Shown here: piece after piece, positions 55,256 to 62,235 of the stretch
Position numbering within the stretch: the first letter of the stretch is position 1
Layout: each line of letters begins with the position of its first letter
NCBI GenBank assembly: GCA_035528035.1
Contig: DATKZI010000043.1
Span: forward strand, 86,369-150,368
Direction: 5' to 3'
DNA length: 64,000 nucleotides
DNA from: JABLTI01 sp035528035
GTDB lineage: Archaea > Asgardarchaeota > Heimdallarchaeia > JABLTI01
Translations under genes and position numbers: made by a program
The notes under the pieces: generated by a model
The model's input: the letters and a program-made list of their open reading frames with translations, nothing else
Told to the model about the DNA's origin: nothing
Databases searched by the model: none

Positions 55256-56023
55256 ATGAGAAATAAAAAAACTATAATCTATCTTGCACTTCTGATGGGA
55301 ATTTTAACAACAACCCAAATAATTACAGGTAGTGCATTGAAAGCTAGTCCATTTCCTTGGTCAGACCATTTAAATGATGTCCAAAGGATTTTTCAAGGGG
55401 AATTATCATGTGATTATTTTGATCAACCCTCAATTGATATTGATACTATAAGTAGTAGTCCTACTTTTCTCCAGATTGAACTTAGTCTTTGTACCACACC
55501 AGTTATAGATGCCAATCATGGTTATAGAATCATTATTGGTTGGACAACGGAAATAAATGGAAGCTATATTTGTGATTGGGAAAAATATATGCATTGGGAA
55601 GAAACTATACGACCATTAGCAAACTACACTGTCTGCGTTGCAGGTGGAATAAGTATGTTTGGCGTTACAAATGGCTCTCTAACTGTTCTCAATAACAGTG
55701 CAAATGATCCTATCTTTTATGAAATGAATAACAATACTGTTACTGTTGACGCTAATAACCTCATCTTTCAAGTGAACCACACTGCTGTAGTTGCTCCTGT
55801 TAATCCTGTAGGAGCATTAATTTTTACAACCTATAATGTAACAACATATAATGAATCCTCTGCGACCTTTGAAACTGTAACCTATGCGGATAGTTTGAGT
55901 ACTTGGTATTTAGGGAATCTCTTTGATATGTATACACTGGACACAAAAATTAACACTATTGCCATTTCAGGGTTCTTTAGCCTTGTTTCTGCAATTCTAC
56001 TAGTGCGAAATGAGAGAAAGTGA
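55256..56023 (+). CDS. Secreted, C-terminally anchored protein of unknown function
   Basis: A 255-residue protein with a signal peptide (residues 1-28), a beta-rich extracytoplasmic domain with several cysteines (CDY, CTT, CDW, CVA) and many Asn-x-Ser/Thr sites, and a C-terminal hydrophobic helix (about 233-250) followed by RNERK. The arrangement is the same as that of the protein at 22450-23253, but sequence similarity is not evident. GGTGGT precedes the ATG. It lies inside the island between the tRNA pieces. Confidence 0.65.
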   Translation: MRNKKTIIYLALLMGILTTTQIITGSALKASPFPWSDHLNDVQRIFQGELSCDYFDQPSIDIDTISSSPTFLQIELSLCTTPVIDANHGYRIIIGWTTEINGSYICDWEKYMHWEETIRPLANYTVCVAGGISMFGVTNGSLTVLNNSANDPIFYEMNNNTVTVDANNLIFQVNHTAVVAPVNPVGALIFTTYNVTTYNESSATFETVTYADSLSTWYLGNLFDMYTLDTKINTIAISGFFSLVSAILLVRNERK

Positions 56024-56175
56024 ACTATCAACTTTCTCATATTTTTTCAAGTTTATATGTAAAGTTATTTTTCTAATTGTGTTTATATGCTCAATTTTAA
56101 GCTGGTTTTTGGAGATCCTAGTATAAGATAACATATGTTATATTTGAAAAGGCTCCTTAAATAGGTGAAATCTTT

Positions 56176-56565
56176 ATGTCCACAAACATTAAACATATTA
56201 GATTATTTTGTGCTTTAATCATTTTCTTGATAATACCCTTAACCATTAATGGATTTGAGTTTAAACTCAACAATGGTATGGCAACTCAAGAAAGTGCAAA
56301 TGACTCATATAATAGTTATTTTACTAATGAATTACTACCAGAAATTAATGATACAAATTCAGAAGTAAAACCCTTGCCTGGAAAAGAATATGTTGAATAT
56401 TATCAAGCAGATTTTATTCAAGACATTCCATGCGATTTTATTGAAACAACAATTGTATTCAATGATAATGTTATCTGGAATTTCCCTGATCTAAATTTTA
56501 CATATAAATATAAATATCTTAATGGCTTTAAAGCAATAGTTCCTGAAAGTATGTTTGATTTTTGA
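56176..56565 (+). pseudogene. Truncated secreted protein, subtilisin-prodomain-like
   Basis: A 129-residue frame with a signal peptide (residues 1-27) and then a domain ending FTYKYKYLNGFKAIVPESMFDF. The (Y-x)-L-N-G-F-(K/S)-A-x-V phrase near the end is typical of subtilase propeptides (inhibitor I9). The catalytic domain that should follow is missing, so this looks like the left end of a protease gene lost in a rearrangement at about 56565. The assignment is tentative because only the prodomain remains. Confidence 0.5.
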
Positions 56566-56843
56566 AAATAATAGTGTACTTTCTCAGCTAAAGTAAGTGT
56601 TTGTTTACGTATAGCTTCACACCAATTATCGTCTAGCAAAATGTAGGGAAATGATTGAAGAAGCCGTTCACTTGATGAAAAATCACTTTTACGAATCATT
56701 ATTGAATAGAGTATAAAATACCCAGAAGTTGAGAGATAAGTATCGCGTTCATATTTTAATAAATCATTTGCGGTTAACCATTTTTCTGATAACGTTGGTG
56801 TAGTATCCAAAAGTAATGGATCATATAACCAATTCATGGGCAT
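56418..56843 (-). pseudogene. Gene fragment on the minus strand, overlapping the truncated protease
   Basis: A 141-residue frame from ATG 56843. Its first 93 residues (56566-56843; TPTLSEKWLTANDLLKYERDTYLSTSGYFILYSIMIRK) have the composition of a real protein. The rest reads antisense through the truncated protease gene, so the frame is probably a chimera at a rearrangement point near 56565. No family is recognised. Confidence 0.35.
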
Positions 56844-56962
56844 TGATTTTTCCTCAGCTTTGTTGTACCAAATAAAACTTTAAAAGCATGTAGTAAAAAC
56901 GAATTATAACTACTTTCAAAAAACTTTTAATAACACTTCATCGTGATGAGAGTATTAACTTC

Positions 56963-57070
56963 GCCGGGATAGTTTAGTGGTAGAATTCGGGACTGTGGAA
57001 TTCTCGAGATGAGTCAGTCTCCGAATATAGATATCCTGAGGTCAGGGTCCGATTCCCTGTCCCGGCACCA
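56963..57070 (+). tRNA. tRNA-His(GTG) with a 34-base intron at 37/38
   Basis: Acceptor GCCGGGA pairs with TCCCGGC. The D arm is GTTTAGTGGTAGAAT. The anticodon stem CGGGA/TCCTG encloses the loop CTGTGGA with anticodon GTG (56995-56997). A 34-base intron lies at 56999-57032, the canonical archaeal position after base 37. The T arm is CAGGG/CCCTG with loop TCCGATT, and the CCA is encoded. The discriminator is A73 and no G-1 is encoded (56962 is C). Archaeal tRNA-His normally has G-1:C73, so this resembles the eukaryotic state. Confidence 0.92.
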
Positions 57071-57095
57071 AAGTTTTTTGGTTTCTTTATAATAT

Positions 57096-57112
57096 TCCCG
57101 AATGTTGCCGCT
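57096..57112 (-). pseudogene. Internal piece of a broken tRNA-His-like gene (D arm end and anticodon-stem 5' strand)
   Basis: Minus strand: AGCGGCAACATT followed by CGGGA, which is the anticodon-stem 5' strand. The next bases do not continue the tRNA. AGCGGCAACATT is also present at 59021-59032, where it continues a 5' end beginning GCCGGGA. Joining the two across the 12-base repeat gives a 5' half identical in layout to tRNA-His. Confidence 0.7.
57101..57112 (+). repeat. 12-base direct repeat AATGTTGCCGCT, left copy
   Basis: Identical to 59021-59032 and bounding the 1.9-kb segment that holds tnpB and the second AbrB gene. The repeat lies inside a tRNA D arm, so it is read as a target-site duplication or an att core. 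Confidence 0.75.
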
Positions 57113-57120
57113 GTAGTCCT

Positions 57121-58743
57121 CTATTGTAGAGTTTGTACTTTTCTTGCGTCCTCTACCTTTATATGAGCTGAATAATCAGCTCCAGTGGATTCATTGCAAG
57201 GGGGCGAACTACTGTTCCCCTGTGGATTAAGTAGAGTCACATATGGATTGCTTAATCCGGCAGATTTCTTATTAGGAAATAAGTAAATCATCTTAATACT
57301 ATTTGAGTCGTTTATGAATTGATTTTTGATGTATCTCAAGGCAATATTTATTGCACCATTTACATCTGCATGATATTCACAGTTACAATTAAGACATTTG
57401 AATGATGCTTGAGATAATCGAATGGTATTTACTGAATCACATTTATGGCAAGTTTTACTGGTCCAACTTTCACTTATAGTAGAGATGTTCTTATCATCAA
57501 CGCCAATAATACGACATTTATACTTGATGTTTTCAGTCATTTGATAAAAAGGAAAAGAATGAATCTTGCCTCTATATTTTTTGCCTTTATAGTTACCTTT
57601 CATTGCTCTGGTTCGGATACCACTTAATTGCCCAATTGCTATATGAACCTCATATCCTAAGGTAAGGTAATTTTGGGCAATATCAGCAATCATTTTTGAT
57701 ATTTTATGACATACAGCTTTTGAATTCTTGGTGATTTTGTTATAAACATTCTTGAGTTCTTGTACTAGCGGTATTTTCTGAATGGGAGGAGCATTTGCAA
57801 TTTTTTTCTGGAGAACGCTCTTCCTTTGCATTAAAAAGAATTTCTTCTTTTTCAATTCTGGAACTTTAAGAAAATGGATTTGTTTTTGTTTTAATGAGTT
57901 ATTTTCAAGAAGCACAACTACTGTTGCATCTGTCACCATACCTATATCTACTCCAAAAATAGCCTTCTTCTTACCTGAATATTCTGGAGTGTTGACTTTT
58001 ACTGTAGCATGAAATTCCCATCTTTTTTTGGCTATATTTTTGTAGAGAAAACCTCCAACAACTGGATAATTACTAATTTCGCGAAAATGGTATTCATTTG
58101 TATTTAAGTCTAAAATAATTCGTTCACGAAGTTTGTGAGTTGATAAATGAAGTTTAAAAGAATCAGCTGTTTTTTCTAACTCAAGGATTTGATTGTCAAA
58201 ATAAACAGGAATTTTTTTGGGTTTATGATTTTGTGATTCACAAGGGAACGAATGACTAGAATTAAGTATTTTTTTAATTAAACCATCATTTAACAAATTA
58301 TCAAGAATTTCTGAAATATCATCTTTTATTGATATTAGATTGCCAGTTGAATCCACTTCAATTTCTTGAATTATTTTTTCTATTTTGTTTTTACTTTGTT
58401 TTGTTATTAATTGCTCCCATTTCTTAGATTTTGTAAGATATGCACTGTATAAACAAATAGCATAATTCATACATTGAGCTAGATATCTATGACTTAATTT
58501 CGTTTCTTTTTTTAAATCATATGGAACTATTGGACGATTTCGAGAAGTAATTGTTAATCTGTGCAAATTAGACTTAATTTTAGAAGTTAAATTTTCCTTC
58601 TTTATAATTTCAAGAAATCGTTTAACTGTATATGTATGTTTTCGTGCCATTTTTTCCAAAATATTTTCTTCTTTTTTATCAGTGAGAATTATTAATTTGA
58701 TTGTTTTATAAGCAATCTTTGATTTGTCTTGCATGTAATTCAT
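57121..58743 (-). CDS. tnpB: TnpB-like protein with atypical RuvC glutamate site
   Basis: A 540-residue TnpB/OrfB-type RNA-guided nuclease. RuvC motif I is GVDIGMVTDATVVV (D266) and motif III is HADVNGAINIA (D460). The zinc ribbon is C432/C435 with C450/C453. At the motif II position, where most TnpBs have I-x-E-D/N-L, it has HIAIGQLSGIR, so Gly371 replaces the Glu. This may be a nuclease-dead or altered enzyme. The first 60 residues form a basic helical region of the usual kind. The gene's 3' end, the usual place of the guide-RNA scaffold, lies right beside the tRNA D-arm repeat. Confidence 0.85.
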   Translation of the reverse strand: MNYMQDKSKIAYKTIKLIILTDKKEENILEKMARKHTYTVKRFLEIIKKENLTSKIKSNLHRLTITSRNRPIVPYDLKKETKLSHRYLAQCMNYAICLYSAYLTKSKKWEQLITKQSKNKIEKIIQEIEVDSTGNLISIKDDISEILDNLLNDGLIKKILNSSHSFPCESQNHKPKKIPVYFDNQILELEKTADSFKLHLSTHKLRERIILDLNTNEYHFREISNYPVVGGFLYKNIAKKRWEFHATVKVNTPEYSGKKKAIFGVDIGMVTDATVVVLLENNSLKQKQIHFLKVPELKKKKFFLMQRKSVLQKKIANAPPIQKIPLVQELKNVYNKITKNSKAVCHKISKMIADIAQNYLTLGYEVHIAIGQLSGIRTRAMKGNYKGKKYRGKIHSFPFYQMTENIKYKCRIIGVDDKNISTISESWTSKTCHKCDSVNTIRLSQASFKCLNCNCEYHADVNGAINIALRYIKNQFINDSNSIKMIYLFPNKKSAGLSNPYVTLLNPQGNSSSPPCNESTGADYSAHIKVEDARKVQTLQ

Positions 58744-58767
58744 AATAATATATAGGATTAGGAATTT

Positions 58768-58835
58768 ATAAGTATTTTCTTATTAATAAGTATATACTTA
58801 TTTTACTGAAAAACTCTTAAATACTTACTTTAGTA
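58768..58835. promoter_or_regulatory. AAGTAT-repeat operator between tnpB and abrB
   Basis: An 18-base perfect palindrome AATAAGTATATACTTATT occupies 58785-58802. Extra AAGTAT or ATACTT half-sites lie at 58770-58775 and 58821-58826. The cluster sits between divergent tnpB and abrB, and AbrB-type proteins often bind such repeated AT-rich sites, so it is probably an autoregulatory operator (inference). Confidence 0.6.
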
Positions 58836-58845
58836 TAAATTACAT

Positions 58846-59022
58846 ATGAAATTCCTAGGTAGTGCCACAGTTAGTTCGAGAGGACAAATAGTGATTCCGA
58901 AAAAAGTTCGGGAATTATTTAAATTAGAGGAAGGTGAGGACATCATCTTTGCACAAGATGATAAGGGACAATTATACATAATTAAAGAGAACCAAATTAC
59001 TATTCAAGAAAAAGAAGAATAA
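58846..59022 (+). CDS. SpoVT/AbrB-type transcription factor (copy 2)
   Basis: A 58-residue paralog of the protein at 54883-55056. The core reads RGQIVIPKKVRELFKLEEGEDIIFAQDDKGQLYIIK, the SpoVT/AbrB pattern. The stop codon TAA (59020-59022) is completed by the first two bases of the right-hand 12-base repeat, so the gene ends exactly at the element boundary. It is probably a repressor of the tnpB promoter, given the palindromic operator just upstream. Confidence 0.85.
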   Translation: MKFLGSATVSSRGQIVIPKKVRELFKLEEGEDIIFAQDDKGQLYIIKENQITIQEKEE

Positions 59023-59032
59023 TGTTGCCGCT
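59021..59032 (+). repeat. 12-base direct repeat AATGTTGCCGCT, right copy
   Basis: Right copy of the repeat at 57101-57112. On the minus strand it continues a tRNA 5' end, and it also supplies the last two bases of the AbrB stop codon. Confidence 0.75.
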
Positions 59033-59045
59033 ACACCATCCCGGC
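59021..59045 (-). pseudogene. 5' end of a broken tRNA-His-like gene
   Basis: Minus strand from 59045: acceptor GCCGGGA, TG, D arm GTGT/ACAT with loop AGCGGCA, then T26. The layout is base for base that of the complete tRNA-His, with paired changes in the D stem. It stops at the insertion. Its continuation is at 57096-57112 and its 3' half at 54227-54298, all on the same strand and in the right order. Confidence 0.72.
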
Positions 59046-59182
59046 ATAATTGTCTGTTGTGGTTTTGAATTGACCTTCGATTAAAAAGTTTTTTGAAGCT
59101 TAAGCATTTGCACTATTTCCTTCAAAATAGAAGGAAATACCAGCTATTAGTATTTTCTTTATAATGATTAGATAGAGCTATT

Positions 59183-60904
59183 TTACTTGTCAATTACACT
59201 AATTATTTCTCCACTTTTTACTATCTCAGCTATTTTATTGATATCTGGATAGATAATTCTATCATGAACTAATTTTGGAACAGCTTCTCTAATAACTTTA
59301 TATGCGATTCTTGTTTTCTTTCCAAGAGCTTTTTCAGGTAAAACTTTTTGGATTTCACATCTTAGATCAATTGCTTGTACTGCTAACATCATTTCAATAG
59401 CAATAATATATTGAAGATTATCTAGTATAGATGCTGTTTTCCTTGCTGCTATGGGACTCATACTTACATGATCTTCCGCCTCATCTGAAGTTGGTATTGA
59501 GTCCACTGATGCTGGAGTAGCTAGTGTTTTATTTTCTGATACAAGTGCAGCAGCTGTATATTGAGGCATCATAAATCCACTATTCAAACCTAAAACACTT
59601 TGAGGTATTAAGAACAGGCTTAATCCCTGATTTCTTTTCTTATCAATTAATGTAGCACTTCTTCTTTCAGAGATATTGCCTACTTCTGACATGGCTATCG
59701 ATAAATAATCCATTGCTAGTGCTATAGGTTCTCCATGAAAATTACCACCAGAATAGATATCACACTCCAAAGGTTCTTCTCTGGTTATAAAGATTAATGG
59801 ATTGTCTGTTGCAGCATTGATTTCTCGAGTTAGAATATCCTTAACAAAATCTAATGTTTCACTAATAGGACCTAAAACCTGTGGTGTGCATCTTATTGAA
59901 TAATCATCTTGAACTTTTGGCCACTGTTTATCGAAATTGTCTTTCAAGCCTTGGCAATTTGGACAGATCCATGAATCTGGTAATTTAAGAAAATCAGTAT
60001 TAGGAGGGATATTTTGTGTGCTATCACCATTTTGATAGTCATAATAATATCCACAATTTTCCGTTTTACAAGTATAGAGACTTTCATGAATTTTAACAAA
60101 AATACTCTCGGTAGTATATTCTCGAAGATTAGCAGCTATTTTAATTTGTCCGGGTTGATTTCTTGCCTCATGAATTCTTTCATCTAATTGTTGTCTTGCT
60201 GCTTTTAATGCTTCCATAGATAATGCTGTAGCTATTTCCGCATTCTTAAGCAAATTATAAGCTTGATTTATCACCATACAAGCAATTCCAGCTGAAAATT
60301 GTGCACCGTTATTTAACGCCAAACCTTCTTTGTATGATAGTATTGTTACTGGTATGCCTGCCTTTTCCAATCCATCTTTTGCATCGTAAGTTTTACCTTT
60401 GTATTTTAGATTCTTTTCTCCTTCACCTAGCATAGCTAAAGCCATATGTGACAATGGAGCTAGATCACCACTAGCACCTACAGATCCTTTTGATGGAATA
60501 ATTGGTAAAGCATTTTTATTTATCATCGCAATAAGATTTTCCAAAGTTTTAAGTTGACACCCCGAATTTCCCCGAGCTAAAGCAGCTACTCTTAAAACCA
60601 TCATTGCTTTAACGAACTCATCTGCTGCTGGTTCACCAACACCAACAGAATGACTTCGTATCAAATTTGCTTGTAATTCCGCAGCATCTTTTTCTGGAAT
60701 AACAATATCTCGCAAAGCACCAAATCCTGTTGTAATACCATAGATTTTTTGTCCTGCATCAACAGCTTTTTCAATTGCACTTCTTGCGAGATTAACTTTG
60801 ACTTTCACGTTTTCAGTTAATTCTAATTGATAGCCATTTTTCACGATATTACATACATCTTCCAGAGTTAATCCAGTTTCATCAAGGAAAATCTTTTTTG
60901 CCAA
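59183..60904 (-). CDS. hutH: Histidine ammonia-lyase with an inserted rubredoxin-like domain
   Basis: Converts histidine to urocanate and ammonia with an MIO cofactor formed from Ala144-Ser145-Gly146 in SKGSVGASGDLAP. Typical HAL landmarks are YGITTGFGALRD, SHSVGVGEPA, RGNSGC, VQDDYSIRCTPQV and SDEAEDHVSM. At residues about 277-325 (DNA 59930-60076) an extra module reads C279-x4-C284-G-Y-Y-Y-D ... GD ... TDFLKLPDSWIC314-P-N-C317, which matches rubredoxin except that the first pair is C-x4-C instead of C-x2-C. The protein is 573 residues against about 510 in ordinary HAL, as expected for the insert. The insert lies just before the VQD-YS-RC segment. Other hut genes are absent. Confidence 0.9.
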   Translation of the reverse strand: MAKKIFLDETGLTLEDVCNIVKNGYQLELTENVKVKVNLARSAIEKAVDAGQKIYGITTGFGALRDIVIPEKDAAELQANLIRSHSVGVGEPAADEFVKAMMVLRVAALARGNSGCQLKTLENLIAMINKNALPIIPSKGSVGASGDLAPLSHMALAMLGEGEKNLKYKGKTYDAKDGLEKAGIPVTILSYKEGLALNNGAQFSAGIACMVINQAYNLLKNAEIATALSMEALKAARQQLDERIHEARNQPGQIKIAANLREYTTESIFVKIHESLYTCKTENCGYYYDYQNGDSTQNIPPNTDFLKLPDSWICPNCQGLKDNFDKQWPKVQDDYSIRCTPQVLGPISETLDFVKDILTREINAATDNPLIFITREEPLECDIYSGGNFHGEPIALAMDYLSIAMSEVGNISERRSATLIDKKRNQGLSLFLIPQSVLGLNSGFMMPQYTAAALVSENKTLATPASVDSIPTSDEAEDHVSMSPIAARKTASILDNLQYIIAIEMMLAVQAIDLRCEIQKVLPEKALGKKTRIAYKVIREAVPKLVHDRIIYPDINKIAEIVKSGEIISVIDK

Positions 60905-61041
60905 AAGTTATTTACGCCCCTTATGACTATTGCTCAAAATAGTCTATTAGCAGTTTAATATATTTGATTAATGATTTCTCTTCCCTCTCCTTTTGAAGTT
61001 TTGCAAGAATAGACAAAAAAAATGAAGGAAATAGATTGTTG

Positions 61042-61392
61042 TTAATTATCTTCTAATCGTTTTACTTTAAGCAACTTTCTTTTTTTGTATGGTTGATTTT
61101 TAAAATGTAATGCACAAACAAGATAAGGTGAATAATTTGGTGGAGAAATTTCTTTAATCTCCATATCCTTTTCAGAAATTATTCTGATGGTTTTTTTAGG
61201 AGGAGATTCTTCTTCATTTTCTTCTTCAAGTGTTTGATCATTATAATCTTCTAAATCATCATCTGTTGGTAACTCTTCAATAACCTCAAGCTTAGCACCT
61301 TTTGAAGAAACTTCATAAGCAAATAATTCTTCATCCAGTTTATCCTCTGATGAGATTTTTCCTTTTCCTAATTCCTTTTGATTTTCTTTCAA
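61042..61392 (-). CDS. Small acidic protein coupled to the E2, with KT[IV][RK]II motif
   Basis: A 116-residue protein. The first 65 residues are acidic and disordered (DDDLEDYNDQ ... EEENEEES). They are followed by KKTIRIISEKD (residues 66-76; DNA for KTIRII 61177-61194), then a compact C-terminal segment (PPNYSPYLVCALHFKNQPYKKRK). The TTG start overlaps the E2 stop (TTGA), so translation is coupled. No known family. Sharing a motif with the E2 tail, the RING-like and the transglutaminase-like proteins makes it a candidate adaptor. Confidence 0.7.
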   Translation of the reverse strand: MKENQKELGKGKISSEDKLDEELFAYEVSSKGAKLEVIEELPTDDDLEDYNDQTLEEENEEESPPKKTIRIISEKDMEIKEISPPNYSPYLVCALHFKNQPYKKRKLLKVKRLEDN

Positions 61393-62135
61393 ACTATTCG
61401 TACACCTCCACTTTTTTTCTCCTTTTCTTCTTTTTCTTTAGGTTCTTTGGGTATAATGCGAATCGTTTTATCGGTTGCTTTCGGTTCTTCTGGTTCTTTA
61501 TCTGAACCAATGATCCTAATTCCAATTTCTTTGCTTGCTTTTTCGTGATGTGAATCCCAGCTGGTTAACATTTGATTGTAGATATTCTCAGCGTCTTTCT
61601 CAAACCACCGCATAGCTGCTACATTCATCCCCGAATCTTCCTTAGGATATAATTTTGGTGGTCTAATCCTTTTAGGATCCATCAGTATATGATAAATAAT
61701 ATCTATTAGAATTCTATCCACTTCTCCATTCACTGTTATGCAAGCATTCCCACCTCTTCCCATCGAAATTCGAGGATGCCACAGAGGAGTCAGTGAGCTC
61801 ATTTTAATATGAGATAAATTAGCTGGATACTCTCTAGGTAAAAAAATGGAGAATTTATGTTCATAACTTACATTTAATTGATTAGAAATGGATTGACCAA
61901 CTAAACCTGGAGTCCTTCGCATAGTAAAAACAATTGTTTGATAGGTTCCATCACTAAATTTACCTTTAATTTCTACAGAATAATCTTCCTGTATCCATTT
62001 ATCACCAGTTTGTTTATACGGAACCCATCGCCAGCCTTTCTTTTTGAAGAATTCTTCCATTGACTCATAAAATACTGATATAGATTCAGCTATACGAGCA
62101 TTGACAACAGTTGCAGGGAAATTTACTCGTGACAT
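61389..62135 (-). CDS. E2-like ubiquitin-conjugating enzyme with motif-rich C-terminal tail
   Basis: A 248-residue E2-fold protein. The core (about residues 15-195) has FSIFLPREYPANLSHIKMSSLTPLWHPRISMGRGGNACITVNGEVDRILIDIIYHILMDP. The HP and Cys-containing loop place the catalytic Cys at C132 in NACITV, where E2s have xICLD. The domain is longer than in eukaryotic E2s. After residue 200 comes a charged, disordered tail with three related motifs: GIRII at 205-209, KTIRII at 223-228 (DNA 61452-61469) and the C-terminal GVRIV at 244-248. GAGGAG precedes the ATG. Confidence 0.8.
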   Translation of the reverse strand: MSRVNFPATVVNARIAESISVFYESMEEFFKKKGWRWVPYKQTGDKWIQEDYSVEIKGKFSDGTYQTIVFTMRRTPGLVGQSISNQLNVSYEHKFSIFLPREYPANLSHIKMSSLTPLWHPRISMGRGGNACITVNGEVDRILIDIIYHILMDPKRIRPPKLYPKEDSGMNVAAMRWFEKDAENIYNQMLTSWDSHHEKASKEIGIRIIGSDKEPEEPKATDKTIRIIPKEPKEKEEKEKKSGGVRIV

Positions 62136-62235
62136 GATTCTCCTCTACGTTTATTTTTTGTTTAAAGAGATTAAAAGCGGGAATTTTTATCGTACTAAAT
62201 TTTCTAACTATTCCCGCTGCTTACACATTTATTAT

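Larger units (their letters stand above)
57113..59020. mobile_element. TnpB/AbrB insertion in a tRNA D arm
   Basis: A 1.9-kb segment between two copies of a 12-base direct repeat. It carries tnpB on the minus strand and an AbrB-type gene on the plus strand, with a shared promoter region of about 100 bases between them. No TnpA transposase and no recombinase is present, so it would need help in trans. Lone TnpB elements of the IS200/IS605 group do not normally duplicate their target, so the 12-base repeat suggests another insertion mechanism. Confidence 0.65.

Noticed and set aside
57113..59020. Typical IS200/IS605 element
   Set aside because: No TnpA and no hairpin ends are seen, and the 12-base direct repeat does not fit that mechanism.
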